Counted from the first letter of the stretch, positions 1 through 15,456 are shown. The stretch: 64,000 nt of DNA from Ecdyonurus torrentis (GCA_949318235.1 OX439136.1:7118978-7182977); one strand, 5' to 3'. The notes: a model not told the origin generated them from the sequence alone. A program made the numbers and translations.

Positions 1-362
1 CACTTATTATTTATTTATTACTTACTTTTTTATTCATATAAGATTTTAAAATTTCATTTTCTACATGTAAATAAAAAATAGATAATTTATACCTAAAAAG
101 TACTGAAACTTAAAGTGAACATTTGAGTCTAAAAGTGCACACATATGAAAGAATCATTCTGCTCAATTAGCTTAATTAAAGGCTGCTCTTTGATTAGAGT
201 TTTCTTATAGGTACTCACTTTACAATTATTATACGAATAAATTTACTTTGCACTCTTCTATAAAAAGTAAATGAAAATACATATAAAAAATAAAAAAAAC
301 TTTACCATGAGTAATATAAGATCTAATAATAATTATGTATAAAATATCATTACATTAAAAAA

Positions 363-395
<33 letters not shown>

Positions 396-554
396 TGAAA
401 CTTGATAAAAAAAAAATCAAAATTTCAGATAACAATTTTTAAAGAAGCACATGGTAACATGTAATTTAATCTTTACTTTTTTTTATATATAATATTTAAG
501 CTTCAGACTTACTCTTGTGATTATATCACTTGTACACGTTGATGAGATGAGAGA

Positions 555-558
<4 letters not shown>

Positions 559-616
<58 letters not shown>
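559..616. repeat. (GA)n microsatellite
   Basis: Uninterrupted GA dinucleotide run of about 58 bp, preceded by an imperfect GAGAGTAA stretch. A CT array lies about 140 bp downstream, so the two could pair as a long inverted repeat in single-stranded DNA or RNA. Confidence 0.95.
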
Positions 617-618
<2 letters not shown>

Positions 619-750
619 CAAGATTTAATACTTGTCTTAAGAACTTGTTGACAGGTTCAAACTAGTTTGCCTACTCAAATATGAGGTGAGGCGTATATAA
701 TTTGAGTTTGTTCACTCGAATGACGCCCTGACTTTAATTACCCTATACCC

Positions 751-753
<3 letters not shown>

Positions 754-792
<39 letters not shown>
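754..792. repeat. (CT)n microsatellite
   Basis: Uninterrupted CT run of about 39 bp, complementary to the GA run at 559-616. Confidence 0.95.
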
Positions 793-794
<2 letters not shown>

Positions 795-1300
795 ATCGAC
801 AATCACATGTAAGGACATGCATCATTGCTATTTCATGTTAATTAATAATTTATATTGAAGTATTAATTTTTATTTTATGCTTGTAATATATAACCGTGAT
901 TTTTTTTTTTTTTTTTTACGTTGATGTATGTGAGAAAAGGTGAAAACTTAATTTCAAATTAATAATTTTTTTCTGAAATGATTTCATAAATATTTATAAA
1001 AATTTTTTTACTTGAAAAATAATATACTACGTAGAATTGATTAAAATTTATAAACACATTTTTTTTGGTATGCAAACTGTGTGGTTAAGGATATGATAAT
1101 TTCAAATATTTTATAATTTCATGGGCTTTATATAATGGCAAAATTTTGAATTATTGACAAGTAACCACTTGCATTTGTTATTGTATAATTGATTTCACTT
1201 ATAGTAAAAATATGTTAATTATTGTTATTAAACAATTTAAAATCGTCATTTTATGCGCCATTTAAAATTTTGTAGTTGTATTCTAAAAATAAACAATAAT

Positions 1301-1337
<37 letters not shown>

Positions 1338-1679
1338 CAAAAGGATACTGACCTTAAAATAATAAACTGAAACGTAAAACTCATGAGATGTGACCATCAT
1401 TCATACTTGAATCATGTCCCTCAACCCTTGTATGCAAACTTTTTTTTATATACAAACTGGGGTTGAATTAACTAATTCTGGGTTTATACAGTAGAAATTG
1501 TAGCGCGGGTTACTACTTTACACTTTACTTTTAAGTTTTCTCCCTAGTTTGTATAAGAGTACTGCGAAATTAAGTGACATAATATGAGGTGCATTTATAA
1601 TAATAATAGTTCCATCTCGTAATTTATCAATGATAGGAATTTTTTTTCACGCCAGCATCTTTTTAATGGGTCGTAATGC

Positions 1680-1987
1680 TATAGGGTGTATGCGGATGAC
1701 GTCATATTTATTGCGCTTGGAGGCCATACTGGAGTAGTGCATAACATTGCTCAGCATAGGAAAAACTTCATTTAAGCCAATTTTCTTTGGGAAATTGGCT
1801 AATTTTTTGTTATGGTTATTTTTCTCACATACTTAAGATACTAATTCAACATATTTACAGCATCAAAGCTCTCAAAAATATTGCATAGTGGTTTTAAAAT
1901 GGCAAAATGATTTATTTTCCTATGCCACCCATGTTATTGAGTTATCCAACATGGCGTCCACTTTAACATGAATGCATAGACCCTATA
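1680..1987 (+). mobile_element. Family B MITE (TA-type), copy B1
   Basis: The copy opens with TATAGGGTGTATGC and closes with GCATAGACCCTATA, so its ends are inverted repeats of about 14 bp with TA/TATA at both edges. The subterminal part contains TGACGTCA (1697-1704) and, near each end, GGCCAT/ATGGCG blocks that are also inverted. The whole body is near-identical to the copy at 28311-28625, and related copies are at 5475-5896 and 45662-45954. There is no coding capacity. The TA flank suggests a Tc1/mariner-type mobiliser, but that is inferred only from the ends. Confidence 0.85.
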
Positions 1988-2976
1988 AGATAGGAAATTT
2001 GTATTCCTCTTTTACAGTATTACCTGTTTTCCGTGTACATCTGACGGGTTCCACGTCATCAATCTAATATAGTTTATTTAATTTTTTTTTCATTCCTCTC
2101 ATCCTACAATTATAATACATACACGTATGTATATGCATACACAATGCATAAGGTTAGGTCATTATTTCTTTTTTACATAACAATTAAAAATAATTGTCAT
2201 TAGAAAAAAAATTGAATTATCTCATGGCACTCACCAACAAAAAAAGGATACTTTCAAATATATTTAAAAAAAAAAAAAAAAAAAAAATTAAAGGCTGTTC
2301 AATACACGACATTGAAATTAAACAAAGATATTTCTTTCTTTTTTTTTTCTTTCAAGGTACTTAAAGGTTAATCGTTATTATAATAACAATTGATGTATAA
2401 ATAGGTAATTAGCATTAATATTATACAATTGTAAAATAACAAGTTTTCTTTTTCTTAACTGCTATTGTTCTTCAACTTGTAATGTATGACCTGTAAAACA
2501 GATCGTATATAGTTGATAAAAATCCATGATTATTCATTGTCTAAATTCACTTGAAATTTTTAGATTTTTTTACAACGATAATATATATATATAGAAAAAA
2601 AAGATTAAGATTTTGAAAAATGTGTAATTTTTATAACTTCACGTATAATTGTTAAAGTGTCGTTTTCTTAAAAGATTAAAAATAATCAAAAATTTAAATC
2701 TAAAATTTTGGTGTTATTAAATTACATGTAATGTATTTTGTTCAATGTTATCACACGGTTCATGTACTTTACTTTTTTACTAATTTTACAAGTACAGTAC
2801 TTAAAAGTCTCTTTTTTGTTGTTAATATATATCATCTCTTGGAAGAATATTTTTTGATTCAAAATTTCTCAGATTCAAGGGTCCGGACCCAGACCCGGGT
2901 TCCCGTAAAAAAAAAAAAATAATAGATTTTCATAGATTCTACTTTAAGTAAAGTACTTCCTGTGAATTTCAGCATC
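1988..2976. other. AT-rich non-coding DNA, no gene seen
   Basis: Contains an A tract at about 2267-2287 and short TA runs. The open frame at 2731-2922 has an AT-driven, low-complexity composition and no recognisable domain. Confidence 0.65.
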
Positions 2977-3313
2977 TTAAAGGCATCGACAACATGAAAA
3001 CAATAGCATTTACATCACAAAAAAATTACATAAATAATATTAATTAGTCTCAAAACCCAACTGTAATGCCGTAGTAATGATCAGAAATTTTCCCTTTATG
3101 CAACCCGCAAAACATTTTTCATTCTAGTTTTTTCCTGTTTCTGACGTCTTAAACAGAAATATTCACTCAAATTGCATACTTAATAGCTTTTTTACGCTCT
3201 CTTGTGGGGCATTATTTACATTCAGGTAAAATTTATCATCAGTTTTGTATAGATCTCATTTTGTATTTAATGATTAAAAAGAACGTGTTGTTTCATGTTT
3301 TCTGTGCCTTTAA
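2977..3313 (+). mobile_element. Family C MITE (TTAA-flanked), copy C1
   Basis: Flanked exactly by TTAA at 2977-2980 and 3310-3313. The outer bases read AGGCAT inward from both ends, so the termini are inverted. The body aligns along its length with copies at 27085-27429 and, reversed, 4991-5335 and 28168-28785. The central palindrome found in the other copies is damaged here (CTGACGTCTT). TTAA duplication is the known signature of piggyBac-type transposases. No protein is encoded, so this is a non-autonomous derivative. Confidence 0.85.
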
Positions 3314-3805
3314 TATTTACATAGACTGTTTAATTATATACAAATCTACCCCCATCTTTTTAACACTCATTATAAAAAAGTATGTATGTATATGAATTAT
3401 CAATATTGAAATAATTTATTAAAAAATATATAAAATATAAATGCACGTAGACACGTTTTATGTCTCCTATACATTTTTTGCCAGCTTATATACGTTTACA
3501 GAGGATTGAATTTCATTTTTTTTTTTGAAACAGGTGGGATAAAGGGTGATTGGAAAAAGAGGGGGATAAGAGGTTATTGTATAAAATATCAAAGTGTCTT
3601 GCATAAATTTAAAAAAAAAAACATAAGTTAGAAGTTACGGTAGAATGGAAGGAGTGTAATAAAATATTAGGCTTAAAGTTATTGTGTTATAATATCGAGA
3701 AAAAGGAAAAATAAATAAAAAAACAATAATTTATTGTTAATTTTATAAAGTGAAATTCATAACTGTGAAGAATAAATAAAAATAATTGTAAAACATTCAA
3801 ATCTA

Positions 3806-3838
<33 letters not shown>

Positions 3839-3872
3839 GTGAATATATATTTTTTTTAAGAAGTTCTGATAA
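3314..3872. other. AT-rich non-coding DNA, no gene seen
   Basis: Low-complexity sequence with an A tract at 3811-3838. The minus-strand open frame across 3687-3896 is largely this homopolymer (poly-Phe) and is not a gene. Confidence 0.65.
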
Positions 3873-4174
3873 TAGACCCCTAGCACATCCTTGCACTTTG
3901 TCGCTATGTTTATGGTGCCTAATGCATTGTCCAGCATAGGGGAAACATCATTTTTCTTAATTCTTTACATAAAAAGAATTTATTTTAACTGAACGAATTT
4001 TTCTCATACTCTTCAAACTTATTAGGAGCTAGAAATAGGGCTTTGATTGAGGTTTGAAGCTTTTTTTTTTTTTTTTTTTTGCTATTAAAAAAAAAATGAT
4101 GTTTTTCATTATGCTGGTCCATGTATTCCTGACCAACAAAATGGTGGCTCTTAAATATGAGTGCAACCGGTCTG
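3873..4174 (+). mobile_element. Family E MITE (TAGACC ends), copy E1
   Basis: Starts TAGACCCCTAGCAC and ends GTGCAACCGGTCTG, an inverted terminal repeat of the form TAGACC-NN-TTGCAC. Full-length relatives are at 49417-49704 and 54178-54467, with a decayed 5' fragment at 55831-55910. Near the middle, at 4062-4081, a T tract has expanded; it is also expanded in the 54 kb copy but is a short mixed tract in the 49 kb copy. No coding capacity. Confidence 0.85.
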
Positions 4175-4990
4175 TACGTTATATTTATAATTGTATGCAT
4201 AAAAAAAAAGCATAAATATACTGTAATTTGTAAATTCTATTATAAAGCACAACAAAATTGAACTAATACTTAATTAACAATATTTTTGTTATATGTATAT
4301 TCAGAATATATCAAAATTAATATACTTTTTATGCTTCGTAATTTTACCAATATATAAACAAACTACTAATAGATCACTGAAGCACTAAAAATCTATTATA
4401 TAATATATAACTTAATACATTCAATAAGGTTGACAATTATATTAAAATATATATAAAATTGATACTTATTAATATATAATATAATAAATATAATATCTCA
4501 AGTTGCGACAACTTATAAAGTCAAACTGTTTTCCCACGAGGTTCAGCCAGGAAAGAGGATTAATTTACACGGTGTAAGAACCACAAAAGCAGTAGCAAAA
4601 TATCAGACAGTATTAGAGGAACAACTTTGTTTATATATAAAAAAAAAAGTTTTTTTTTTATCACAAATAAGGTGAAATTTAACAAGACACTGTCATGCTA
4701 AATATTTTTTAAAAACCTTTGTGGCCAACTTTACCACAAAATAGTTTCTGATACAAATTGTGAGTAATTTAATGTGTAAAATATACAATTAATCATGTAA
4801 AGAGAAAAGAAAAGACGTAATTTGATTTTCTCATTGGTGTGTATGTAATTAAATAATCGTTATCTTTTTATTGTTTTTATAATTTTAAGGGATGAGGCTT
4901 ACGCTTACCCTATTAAGGCTTATAGAATTCTTATTTATTATATAAATCTTCTATTTAGACCTGTATACTTGGACCACTAATACACCTACC
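4175..4990. other. Unique-looking non-coding stretch
   Basis: AT-rich. The 4500-4625 part has more mixed composition, including ACAACTTATAAAG and an AACCACAAAAGCAG block, but I see no open frame, splice pair or second copy in the window. Confidence 0.6.
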
Positions 4991-5335
4991 CTGAAAGCCA
5001 TAGACTACATAAAACAATACTTTTTAATTTTTAATGAATAAACACGAAATGGGATCTTCAAAATTGATGACATTTTTACCAGAATGTTAATGTAGCCTCA
5101 CGATAGAGCGTGAAAATTTTGTAAAGTGTGTAATTTGCGTGACTATTCATGTTTCTGACGTCAGAAACATGCAAAAATTAAAAATTAGTAAAAAGTGTTG
5201 TGCGGGTTGCATAAATTGAAATTTTCTGATCACTGCTACAGTTGGATTTTGAGACAAACTAAAGTCATTTATGTAAGTCCCATCAAGTGTTTTGTAATAT
5301 AAATGTTTATGTTTTCTTCTGGTCTATTCATTTAA
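4991..5335 (-). mobile_element. Family C MITE, copy C2 with intact central palindrome
   Basis: Reverse-orientation copy of family C. The 3' edge ends in TTAA (5332-5335); the 5' edge is mutated (CTGA). It holds a perfect 24-bp palindrome at 5148-5171 centred on TGACGTCA (5156-5163), shared exactly with copy C3. It sits about 140 bp upstream of a family B copy. Confidence 0.85.
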
Positions 5336-5474
5336 TAATAACGTTTTTGAGTTCCGTGCCTGTCAAATATTTTATCGAAATTCATAAATAGCTTTATGCG
5401 AGTAATATTTCAAAATTTCATCAAGTCACCCCCAAATAGTGCACATATTTTTTAGGTGCCACTTTCTTATGAGG

Positions 5475-5896
5475 TATAGGGTGTATGGTGTATGCTCATG
5501 ACGTCATACTGAATGCGCTTCAATGCCATAATGGAGCAATGTACAACATATGTACCAGCTCTGACCAAAAGTTTGAGAACGATTTATATATATATATAGG
5601 CAACCTGCAATCATTATGTTATCGTTATGGAAAAACGCTCTGCAGCCGCCGCTACTCCTTTCTTAAACTTTTGGCCAGAGCTGTACATACATGCTATATC
5701 ATTATTGTTTTTGCATCCTATGATTTAACCAGTTTCCAACATCAATAATCTTCAAAAATATTGCTTTTATTTATGAACTGGTAATTTTTAAACAAATAGA
5801 GTATGTAGTTATTGTGTGCAGTATTTTGTCATTTTGTGTGGTACATGTTGTTAATACTCATATGGCATCGACTTTAATATAAATGCATTCATCCTA
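5475..5896 (+). mobile_element. Family B MITE, copy B2, interrupted
   Basis: Starts TATAGGGTGTATG, carries TGACGTCA at 5499-5506, and ends near GCATTCATCCTACGG. It is longer than the other family B copies because a Tc1-type MITE is inserted at 5553-5686. The right half is more diverged than in B1 and B4, which suggests an older copy. Confidence 0.8.
5553..5686 (-). mobile_element. Family A Tc1/mariner-type MITE, copy A1, nested in B2
   Basis: Inverted ends CAGCTCTGRCCAAAAGTTT and the complement ending GGCCAGAGCTG, with TA at the right edge. The interior, read in reverse, matches copies A2 (6867-6990) and A3 (33917-34036), so this copy is flipped relative to them. It also contains a short TA expansion. 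The CTCTGGCCAAAAGT terminus is of the Tc1/mariner type. Confidence 0.85.
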
Positions 5897-5914
5897 CGGT
5901 ACACCCACCATCCT

Positions 5915-5937
5915 TTTTTTTTTTTTTTTTTTTTTTG
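5915..5937. repeat. poly(T) tract
   Basis: About 21 T just after the B2 copy. It is a homopolymer without adjoining retroelement structure. Confidence 0.85.
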
Positions 5938-6436
5938 CCCCAAATCATTGGAGTACTTAATTTTATAGCCTTAATTTATATTTACTGTAAAGCTGATAAT
6001 ACTTAGACGCAATTAGTTATACATACAAATGAGAAACTGAAACATATTTATTCACAATATAAACGAAAATATTGTATGAAATATCAAGAGAGAATAACAT
6101 GACAACATTTTTTTTCTCCCTTTTAAACTCCCAATGGAATAAAAAAAATAATAAAAAAAAAACTAATCCTTATCACATCCTATATTATATGAATAAATAA
6201 TTAAGTATTAAAACTTGCATTTGCGGAAGAGATTTTCTTGTTGTATTCAATTTTTTATTCTGACGTCCGAAAAAAAAAAATCAAAGAATATTCACTTTAT
6301 ATATATTTTTTTTTATAAAACATTTCAAAATAAAGTGTGTGTTTTTTTCCGTATAAATATTTGATCATATATTCTCTACAAAATAAGGGATCAAGTTTTA
6401 AACATGTTTATTTTTTAAACTTTTTTTGTTTGTTTG

Positions 6437-6565
<129 letters not shown>

Positions 6566-6866
6566 GGAAGGGAAAAATAAAATATATAATATAACATGTT
6601 TACTCAAAATATTATGTACACCAACAAATATTTATTTTATAATTTTTAATATCTTAATACAACGTTGAGTCTCTATATAGATCATAATTAATTATTTAAT
6701 AAAAATGATTGACTCAAATCTGTTCTTTGTGTAATGATTAACATTTAATATTATTTTGCTTTTTAAATTTTTCGAGATAAAAATTTAAAGACTAAAAGCT
6801 ATTAGATTATTTTACAATTTAACGTTTCTCGGTAAGAGGTGTGTTTTTTAAAATCAGTACCATGTT

Positions 6867-6990
6867 CAGCTCTGGACAAAAGTTCCCAAATGGGGCAGCG
6901 GTGGCCTTTGCGTTTTCTCATATATAAAGATAACATAGTGTGCTTGCGGGTTGCTTATACAAATCGTTTGGGAACTTTTAGCCAGAGCTG
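6867..6990 (+). mobile_element. Family A Tc1/mariner-type MITE, copy A2
   Basis: Begins CAGCTCTGGACAAAAGTT and ends with the inverted form AACTTTTAGCCAGAGCTG, followed by TA at 6991-6992. At about 124 bp it is the same size class as A3. The interior holds a GC-rich GGGGCAGCGG block and GCGGGTTGC, very unlike the surroundings. Confidence 0.87.
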
Positions 6991-6992
6991 TA

Positions 6993-8031
6993 CAAAGTGA
7001 ACATAATAGATTGGAAATTAATTTAACTGAAATTAAAAGTTATATGACTTGTATGGTGCTGAATATTTTATTATGAAATAAAATCAACATTTTGTAAAGT
7101 AAGAAAAAAAACTGCCCATTGGGCCTATGCTTAATTTTCCCAGATTATCAAAAGACTGAATTTTCATTCTATAAAATCATGCCTTCAAATAATATTAGAC
7201 GTTTGAATGTAATTTAAAAAAAAATGTTTTAAAAGTATCCTAATGTCTAGAATAGTATCTGTTATTCAATTATTTTTAAATACGAAAATCGAAAATAATA
7301 ATGTAATAAAATAGTGATTGAAGAAAAAATATGTAATATTTCTAGTAATATGAAAACAAATAATGGAAAATACCGTTGGTGCGTTAGCAAATTCAAAGTA
7401 ATGTGTAAAACGGCAAAAGACAAAGACCCTTAATTTTTTTAATAAGGATTATAGTTAATATTATACAAGACTATGTTAATTTTAATATTATTTAAAAAAA
7501 AAATAAAAAAAAACTTAAAAAAAAAAAAAACTACAGTGAGCTTATAAATAAAGAAAAAATGAACGCACCTTTATGTGTTTTCAAGAAAATATATAAATAT
7601 ATATTTATTTTCCATCACTAAAGCAACACCTCATCAACTAACGAATAATTACTATGTTTTTACCTATTCAAATACCCTTTAAAATTTTAAAGAACTTTCT
7701 TGTTTATAATGGTATTATATATATGTAATTAATAATTAATATTAAATCAATAAATACAATATTATTAGCAACACGTGTTATAGTATATGTATATAACATT
7801 AATTTATTTTCAAATAGAAAAATAACAATAAATAACAATACATTAGCGATAATAGTTGACTTGATTATTGTCTAGAAGACATTATTTAATATTACTAGCA
7901 TATATTATTATACATTAAGATTATAGAGAATAATAAGAAAAAAAAATATATATAAATTACTTAACCCCTGCGGGTATTATTTACAATAAAAAATAATGAT
8001 ATAATAATATCTATATATGATACTCTTCTTG

Positions 8032-8064
<33 letters not shown>

Positions 8065-8750
8065 CAATTGCAATAATTTATACAGTGTTGCCATATTCAA
8101 TAAACAACTTCAAAAATGTCATTGGCTATAAAGACAAAAATTGATCACTAAATATATTGCAAAGAAAATATTTAATTTTTATTTGAAAATGTTCAATTGA
8201 GCTTTTTAAATATGCGTATATTACTTTTTTTTTTTACTTCAAAAGCTTTAAAACACGTCGTTAAATCACATGTAGTGTAAAAAGCAATACTTGAAAAGTT
8301 ATGACCGGTGAATAAGCACCAAGTGAAGGGATAAGTTTGGAAAAAGTGTAGTTTGCTCAAAACTACAAAAAGAAAATGATTTTATAACCAGGTATATTTC
8401 TAAGATTCTATAACAGATCAATACAAAACTTGTCATTTTTTTAGTATAATATATTAAAGTTAAAATACTTATGAAATTCTATCTTCATTATTTAATTAAA
8501 ATTTGAAAAAAAGTGCGTACACCCTGTCACATCTTTCTTAGTTTTGGGCGGGCTATATATGACAGTTTTTTTTTTTTATTTACTTTTTTATTGATTTAAA
8601 AATAAAAAACGTTGCAGTTAATAACAAAATTTATTAATTTTCTTCAAAGTTCTTCATAGATTAGAAATTTGTTTCTGACTGCCCGATTTTTTTTCTGCAG
8701 AAATATCATGATTGTCCATAAGTATAGGAATATTATATACGTATATTTTG
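6993..8750. other. AT-rich non-coding DNA, no gene seen
   Basis: Contains a T tract at 8035-8064 and scattered short A tracts. I see no credible exon, RNA gene or repeat copy here. Confidence 0.65.
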
Positions 8751-9140
8751 CTTGCCATATTGTGTTATTGTGCTACACCAATCCCAGTACCAGTCAAGAC
8801 ATTGTCTTATCGACAGGTAAGGACTTTCCAAATTAATGGAAAAGCACACACAGGCCGGCCACGGCCTAATTACACAGCCCAGCATTCGCCATGACAGCCT
8901 AGAGAAACCGTGGAAACGTCTAGGCAGCCTGGTCGGTACAATCACATCGATCATGTTCCTCCCGAATGCTGTGCGTCGTCATGGAATGCATGTAAACATG
9001 CATCGTGCAACATGTTGTGCTCTCGCTCTCACACTTCACGTACGCACCCAGCAGTGGCTCGAACCTATACTCAAATACTCAGTGAGGAGTACAGAGTTAC
9101 GAGCCAGCTGCCTTCACCACTCGGCCATACCACCTCGGTC
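8751..9140 (-). mobile_element. tRNA-derived SINE, full-length copy S1
   Basis: Read on the minus strand, the element starts at about 9140 with a tRNA-like head. An A-box match, TGGCCGAGTGG, is followed by an extended region (a long variable arm, as in class II tRNAs such as Ser or Leu) and a B-box match, GGTTCGAGCC. The body then contains CAGCATTCGG and its partial inverse CGAATGCTG about 100 bp apart. The 3' end is AATATGGCAAG. A 5'-truncated sister lies at 11661-11892 and a decayed copy with head at 25238-25472. Open frames within 8712-9213 on both strands are incidental to this element. Confidence 0.82.
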
Positions 9141-10626
9141 GATTAAATTTAATCTAGGAAAAAATCAAAGTTTGTTCAATAGTGTTCTTTTTCATACCAA
9201 TTATATTAAATAATAAATATTAAGGTTACTGAAAGCTATCACTGAAAATGTTTCCATTATACAACAAATACAACTTGTATAGTACAAGAAGTTTTTACAT
9301 TATGTTTTTGATGGGTTTAAAAGTGGTCCTTAGTTGACATTTTTAAAGCATCAGTTAAAAGAACCAATGCACTGTATACAACAAAAAAATAGTTCTTATA
9401 TAGTCTTTATATAATATATTTCAATGGTGAATGTACATAAGAAAATTGCAACGTTGTAAATTGAAAATTATTGTTATTATTATTTTTTTTATGGATTATA
9501 TTATATTAAATTTGTGGCATTAGTAAAACTGATTTTTTTTTCTCGTAGTTTTAAATTAATTTTTTGTGTTGATTTACAAGGATCTGAGAGACTATGCACG
9601 TGTTGTAGCATTGCTTTTTTTTTAACTCCTCAAGAGATTTCATGATATTATAATGTATATAAAATATTGCAAATTATATCTAGAAAAAAATCTAGAAAAA
9701 ACAATAAAATTTAACTTTATATTATATTGCGATTTTTTTTTTTATTTATTTATTACTTTTATTTTATTTTTAGAAAAATAGAAAAAATATGTGACTTTTA
9801 TTACCTTTTCTTTTATAATTCCGATAAATATAAAATCATGGCCATGCAAAGATAAAGAAAAATGAATGAGAGAGAGAGAAAGAGAGAGAGAAGTATTTTT
9901 TGATTATAATCTTTCATGCGATCTATAATTTATTTTAATTCCCTGCAAATACTTTTTTTTTATATTTGGAATGTATTTAATTAATTAATTTCTTTGTTTG
10001 TTATTCATGCAGTATTTGTCACGCGCATGCATTTTGTTTTCACTGTGCGAAAAACAAAACTATTTTCTCTAAAATCTGATAAATTTTATAGTTTTGGAAT
10101 GCCTGTCGCGTGAGCAATTATTTTGACGAGCCATTTCAAATTTTACACACTCCGCTTGTGTCAATTTAATGTAAATTTTGTTGCCACGCAAAACAGACAA
10201 TTATATAAAACATTATTATTATCATTTGAGGAACTTTGCTACTATAACATATTAATTATAGAAATACATACAAAATACGTACAATTTGGCAAATCTGAAA
10301 ATTAGACACTGCAATGAGTTAGCTATAACCATATTCTTTATTATATGCTATATGGCTATGCTATAACATAGTAATGATTATTTTTTTTTTTTTTTTTTTT
10401 TTTTTTGCATAGTGGACTTTTTATTCCTAAAAACGTTGTATGGTCAACATAAAAAATTTTACTCCAAAATTTCAATCTTATACTCCCATAAAGTCATTTT
10501 TTTTTAAAATTCATATTACAATCCAGCAAAAACCGAAGTCTTTTGTTGACTGATTCAATTTTTTGCACATATTTTGCATTCTATACTATTGTCAATTAAT
10601 ATATTTTTTGTTATGCATACAATTTA

Positions 10627-10661
<35 letters not shown>

Positions 10662-11660
10662 GAAAAAAAAGTAAACAAACAGATCGTATATAAGAATTCA
10701 TGAATTATTATAAATTATAATTCAAATGTTTTTATTCCTTATCACATTGTCACTATGTAGTTTTGTAATATTGATCATACAGTTATATTATCATATTGAA
10801 TTTTAAATGTAAAAAACAAACAAACAAAAAAAAGTAGTACAGTTTTTTGTTTTTCTTCTTCTTCTTTTTCTTTCAAATTTCAGTAACATGAGCCTTCTAA
10901 CTTAAAAATTTCTTAAAAAAGGAAACATTGACCCCCACCAGCATACTCTCTAAAACTTAAAAATTATATTTTACGAGATGTCTGATTATATAGGATAGAA
11001 ACTATGAACATTGAAATGTTCAATCGAAAACTCAACTCAAGCTGCATCTCATCTTTATATATTAAAAATGTTGATCATATATAGAGATTGTGATATCACA
11101 CATCAATTATAGAAATATAAATAACTTTTGACAATGAAGTGCATAAGGGCAGGTGTGAAACAGGTGAGACTATAAAAACGTGACTAAGCTAAAAATTTTG
11201 ACCATATATGTCACGTGACACTCAAAAGTAGGCGTGGTACTTTGTAAATATTACGGTCGCGTGTGTTTATACGTTATCTTGCGTGCTTACAAAAATTCAA
11301 CAGCAAAGTAATTATAAATTTATTTTTTTGTTTCCTTCTTTATTATTATTTCTTTTTGCATTAAAATTTTTTTGACTGGACTATATAATCTAATTTTTAT
11401 GATAGTCATTTTTATATAAATGAATCTTTGCAAAATATAGTAAAAATGAGGGGGGTTTTTTATGTATAATATTTAAAGCTATAATCTTATAGAAAGATTT
11501 CTAATTTAAAATATAATCTGTTACGTATAGGATATTGATTGAATCTGCAAAATGTAATTTAAATGTTAAAAAGGTAAACATAAAAATAAAGTTTATAAAT
11601 TACGTACAGTTTCAGTATTATTATTACATTCCGCTAATTAAAGTTTTTTTTTAAAAAATT
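9141..11660. other. AT-rich non-coding DNA, no gene seen
   Basis: Holds a short impure GA run near 9868-9891, a T tract at 10380-10406 and an A tract at 10628-10657. A mixed-composition patch at 11140-11290 carries a 12-bp palindrome (separate entry). The sequence at 10843-10884 ends in a pyrimidine-rich stretch plus CAG, like a splice acceptor, but no partner donor is evident. Confidence 0.6.
11209..11220. promoter_or_regulatory. Palindromic E-box, TGTCACGTGACA
   Basis: A perfect 12-bp palindrome with the CACGTG core that bHLH-Zip factors bind. It lies in a locally GC-enriched patch. No transcript can be linked to it, so the regulatory reading is speculative. Confidence 0.3.
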
Positions 11661-11892
11661 CTTGCCATATTGTGTTATTGTGTTACACCCATCGCAATCC
11701 CAGTCAAGACATTGTCTTATCGACAGGTAAGGACTTTCCAATTAATGGAAAAGCACACACGGGCTGGCCATGGCCTACGTACACAGCCCGGCATTTGCCA
11801 TGACAGCCTAGAGAAACCGTGGAAACGTTTAGGCAGACTGGTCGTTGCAATCACATCGATCATGCACCTCCCGAATGCTGTGTGTCGTCATG
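11661..11892 (-). mobile_element. tRNA-derived SINE, 5'-truncated copy S2
   Basis: Matches the body and 3' tail of the SINE at 8751-9140, from GATGACGACAC-like sequence to the same AATATGGCAAG end, but lacks the tRNA head. Truncation at the 5' end with a shared 3' end is what LINE-type target-primed reverse transcription produces. The frame of 129 codons that starts in it runs on into unrelated AT-rich DNA and is not a gene. Confidence 0.85.
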
Positions 11893-14499
<2,607 letters not shown>

Positions 14500-14719
14500 T
14501 CTCTTGCTGTATTTTTTGTCATTGTTTCCATTTATCTGATTATATCTGTTGTCATTCCATATTCCATACTTCGGTTTCGTCTTAAAAATTTATTTTGTTT
14601 TAGTAAAATACAGTATTTTTTATTAATTTGACAATTAAGATCCTTAATCGATGTTAAAAATATGCAATTTAAGTAGTATATAATATATTTTTATAAATAC
14701 AGACAACAACAATAAAAAT

Positions 14720-14956
14720 GTACACAGGACTACGATATTACAGTTTACCATTTAAATCTTAGCGCGTGTTTTTCTCCTAAGATGAATTTAATGCTGTTCG
14801 TAGACCCTGTTCTCTTGCACCAAAAAATGCACATTCAATTTTATTGACCTAAGCTGATCGTCATTTTAGGAGCAAAGAACAGGGTTTACCATCAACTAAA
14901 AATTTAGCGCAAGTTTTTGAATAGTAAAAATTCTTATCTTGGTCGTGTGTATACAG
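14720..14956 (+). mobile_element. Family F fold-back element, copy F2
   Basis: Starts GTACACAGGACTACGATATT and ends with the inverted CTTGGTCGTGTGTATAC. Inside are inverted blocks: TCCTAAGATGA against TCATTTTAGGA, and CCCTGTTCTCTT against AAAGAACAGGG. The outer arms match the element at 29297-29454; the interior is largely different. No coding capacity. Confidence 0.7.
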
Positions 14957-15456
14957 GTAATTATATGATTGTCTGATATACGTGATATTTATAAAACTCT
15001 TGTTTTCTTTATTCAATGATCATTATGCTGCATAATAATTATCTTATACAGCATAAATACTTATGCAAATCCAAAATATATAGTTTAATATTTAAGCTTT
15101 AATATGTGTAACATGAGTTACATGACTAAGCATGAATTACGTGGGTATAATAGAGTGGGCATTACGACAATTCAACGAATAAGATAATCATTTATGTCTA
15201 ATGTCTTAAAGCAGTAAGAGTAAGCAATAGTGTAAATTTGCACTGCATACATAATTTTCATTGAAATACAAGGTTTAGTTCTAAACGGCAATGGAGTAAA
15301 TATTTTTATGTCATAAATTGTAGGAGAATTCTTGTGATTAATATTATAAAAAGATTGTAGACAAAAGAAATTATTTTTTTTAAATGATTTTTAAAACTTC
15401 ATGTCTTATTTCTCTGTCTCTGAATTCTCGATGATCCTGCAGGGGTTTTCTCTTTG

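Larger units (their letters stand above)
1..1679. other. AT-rich non-coding DNA, no gene seen
   Basis: No frame here exceeds chance length for this composition. The stretch holds A tracts at 362-393 and 1305-1335, a T tract at 901-917, and one GA and one CT microsatellite listed separately. Nothing resembles a splice-bounded exon. Confidence 0.7.

Noticed and set aside
724..750. Right end of a family B element (ACTTTAATTACCCTATA)
   Set aside because: Only the last bases match; no body or opposite end is present.
8836..9213. 125-codon open frame, the most protein-like by composition
   Set aside because: It lies within the SINE copy S1, is antisense to its tRNA head, and is not preserved in S2 or S3.
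10843..10884. Splice acceptor (pyrimidine tract plus CAG)
   Set aside because: No donor, exon or partner on the same strand within a reasonable distance; such tracts are frequent in this composition.
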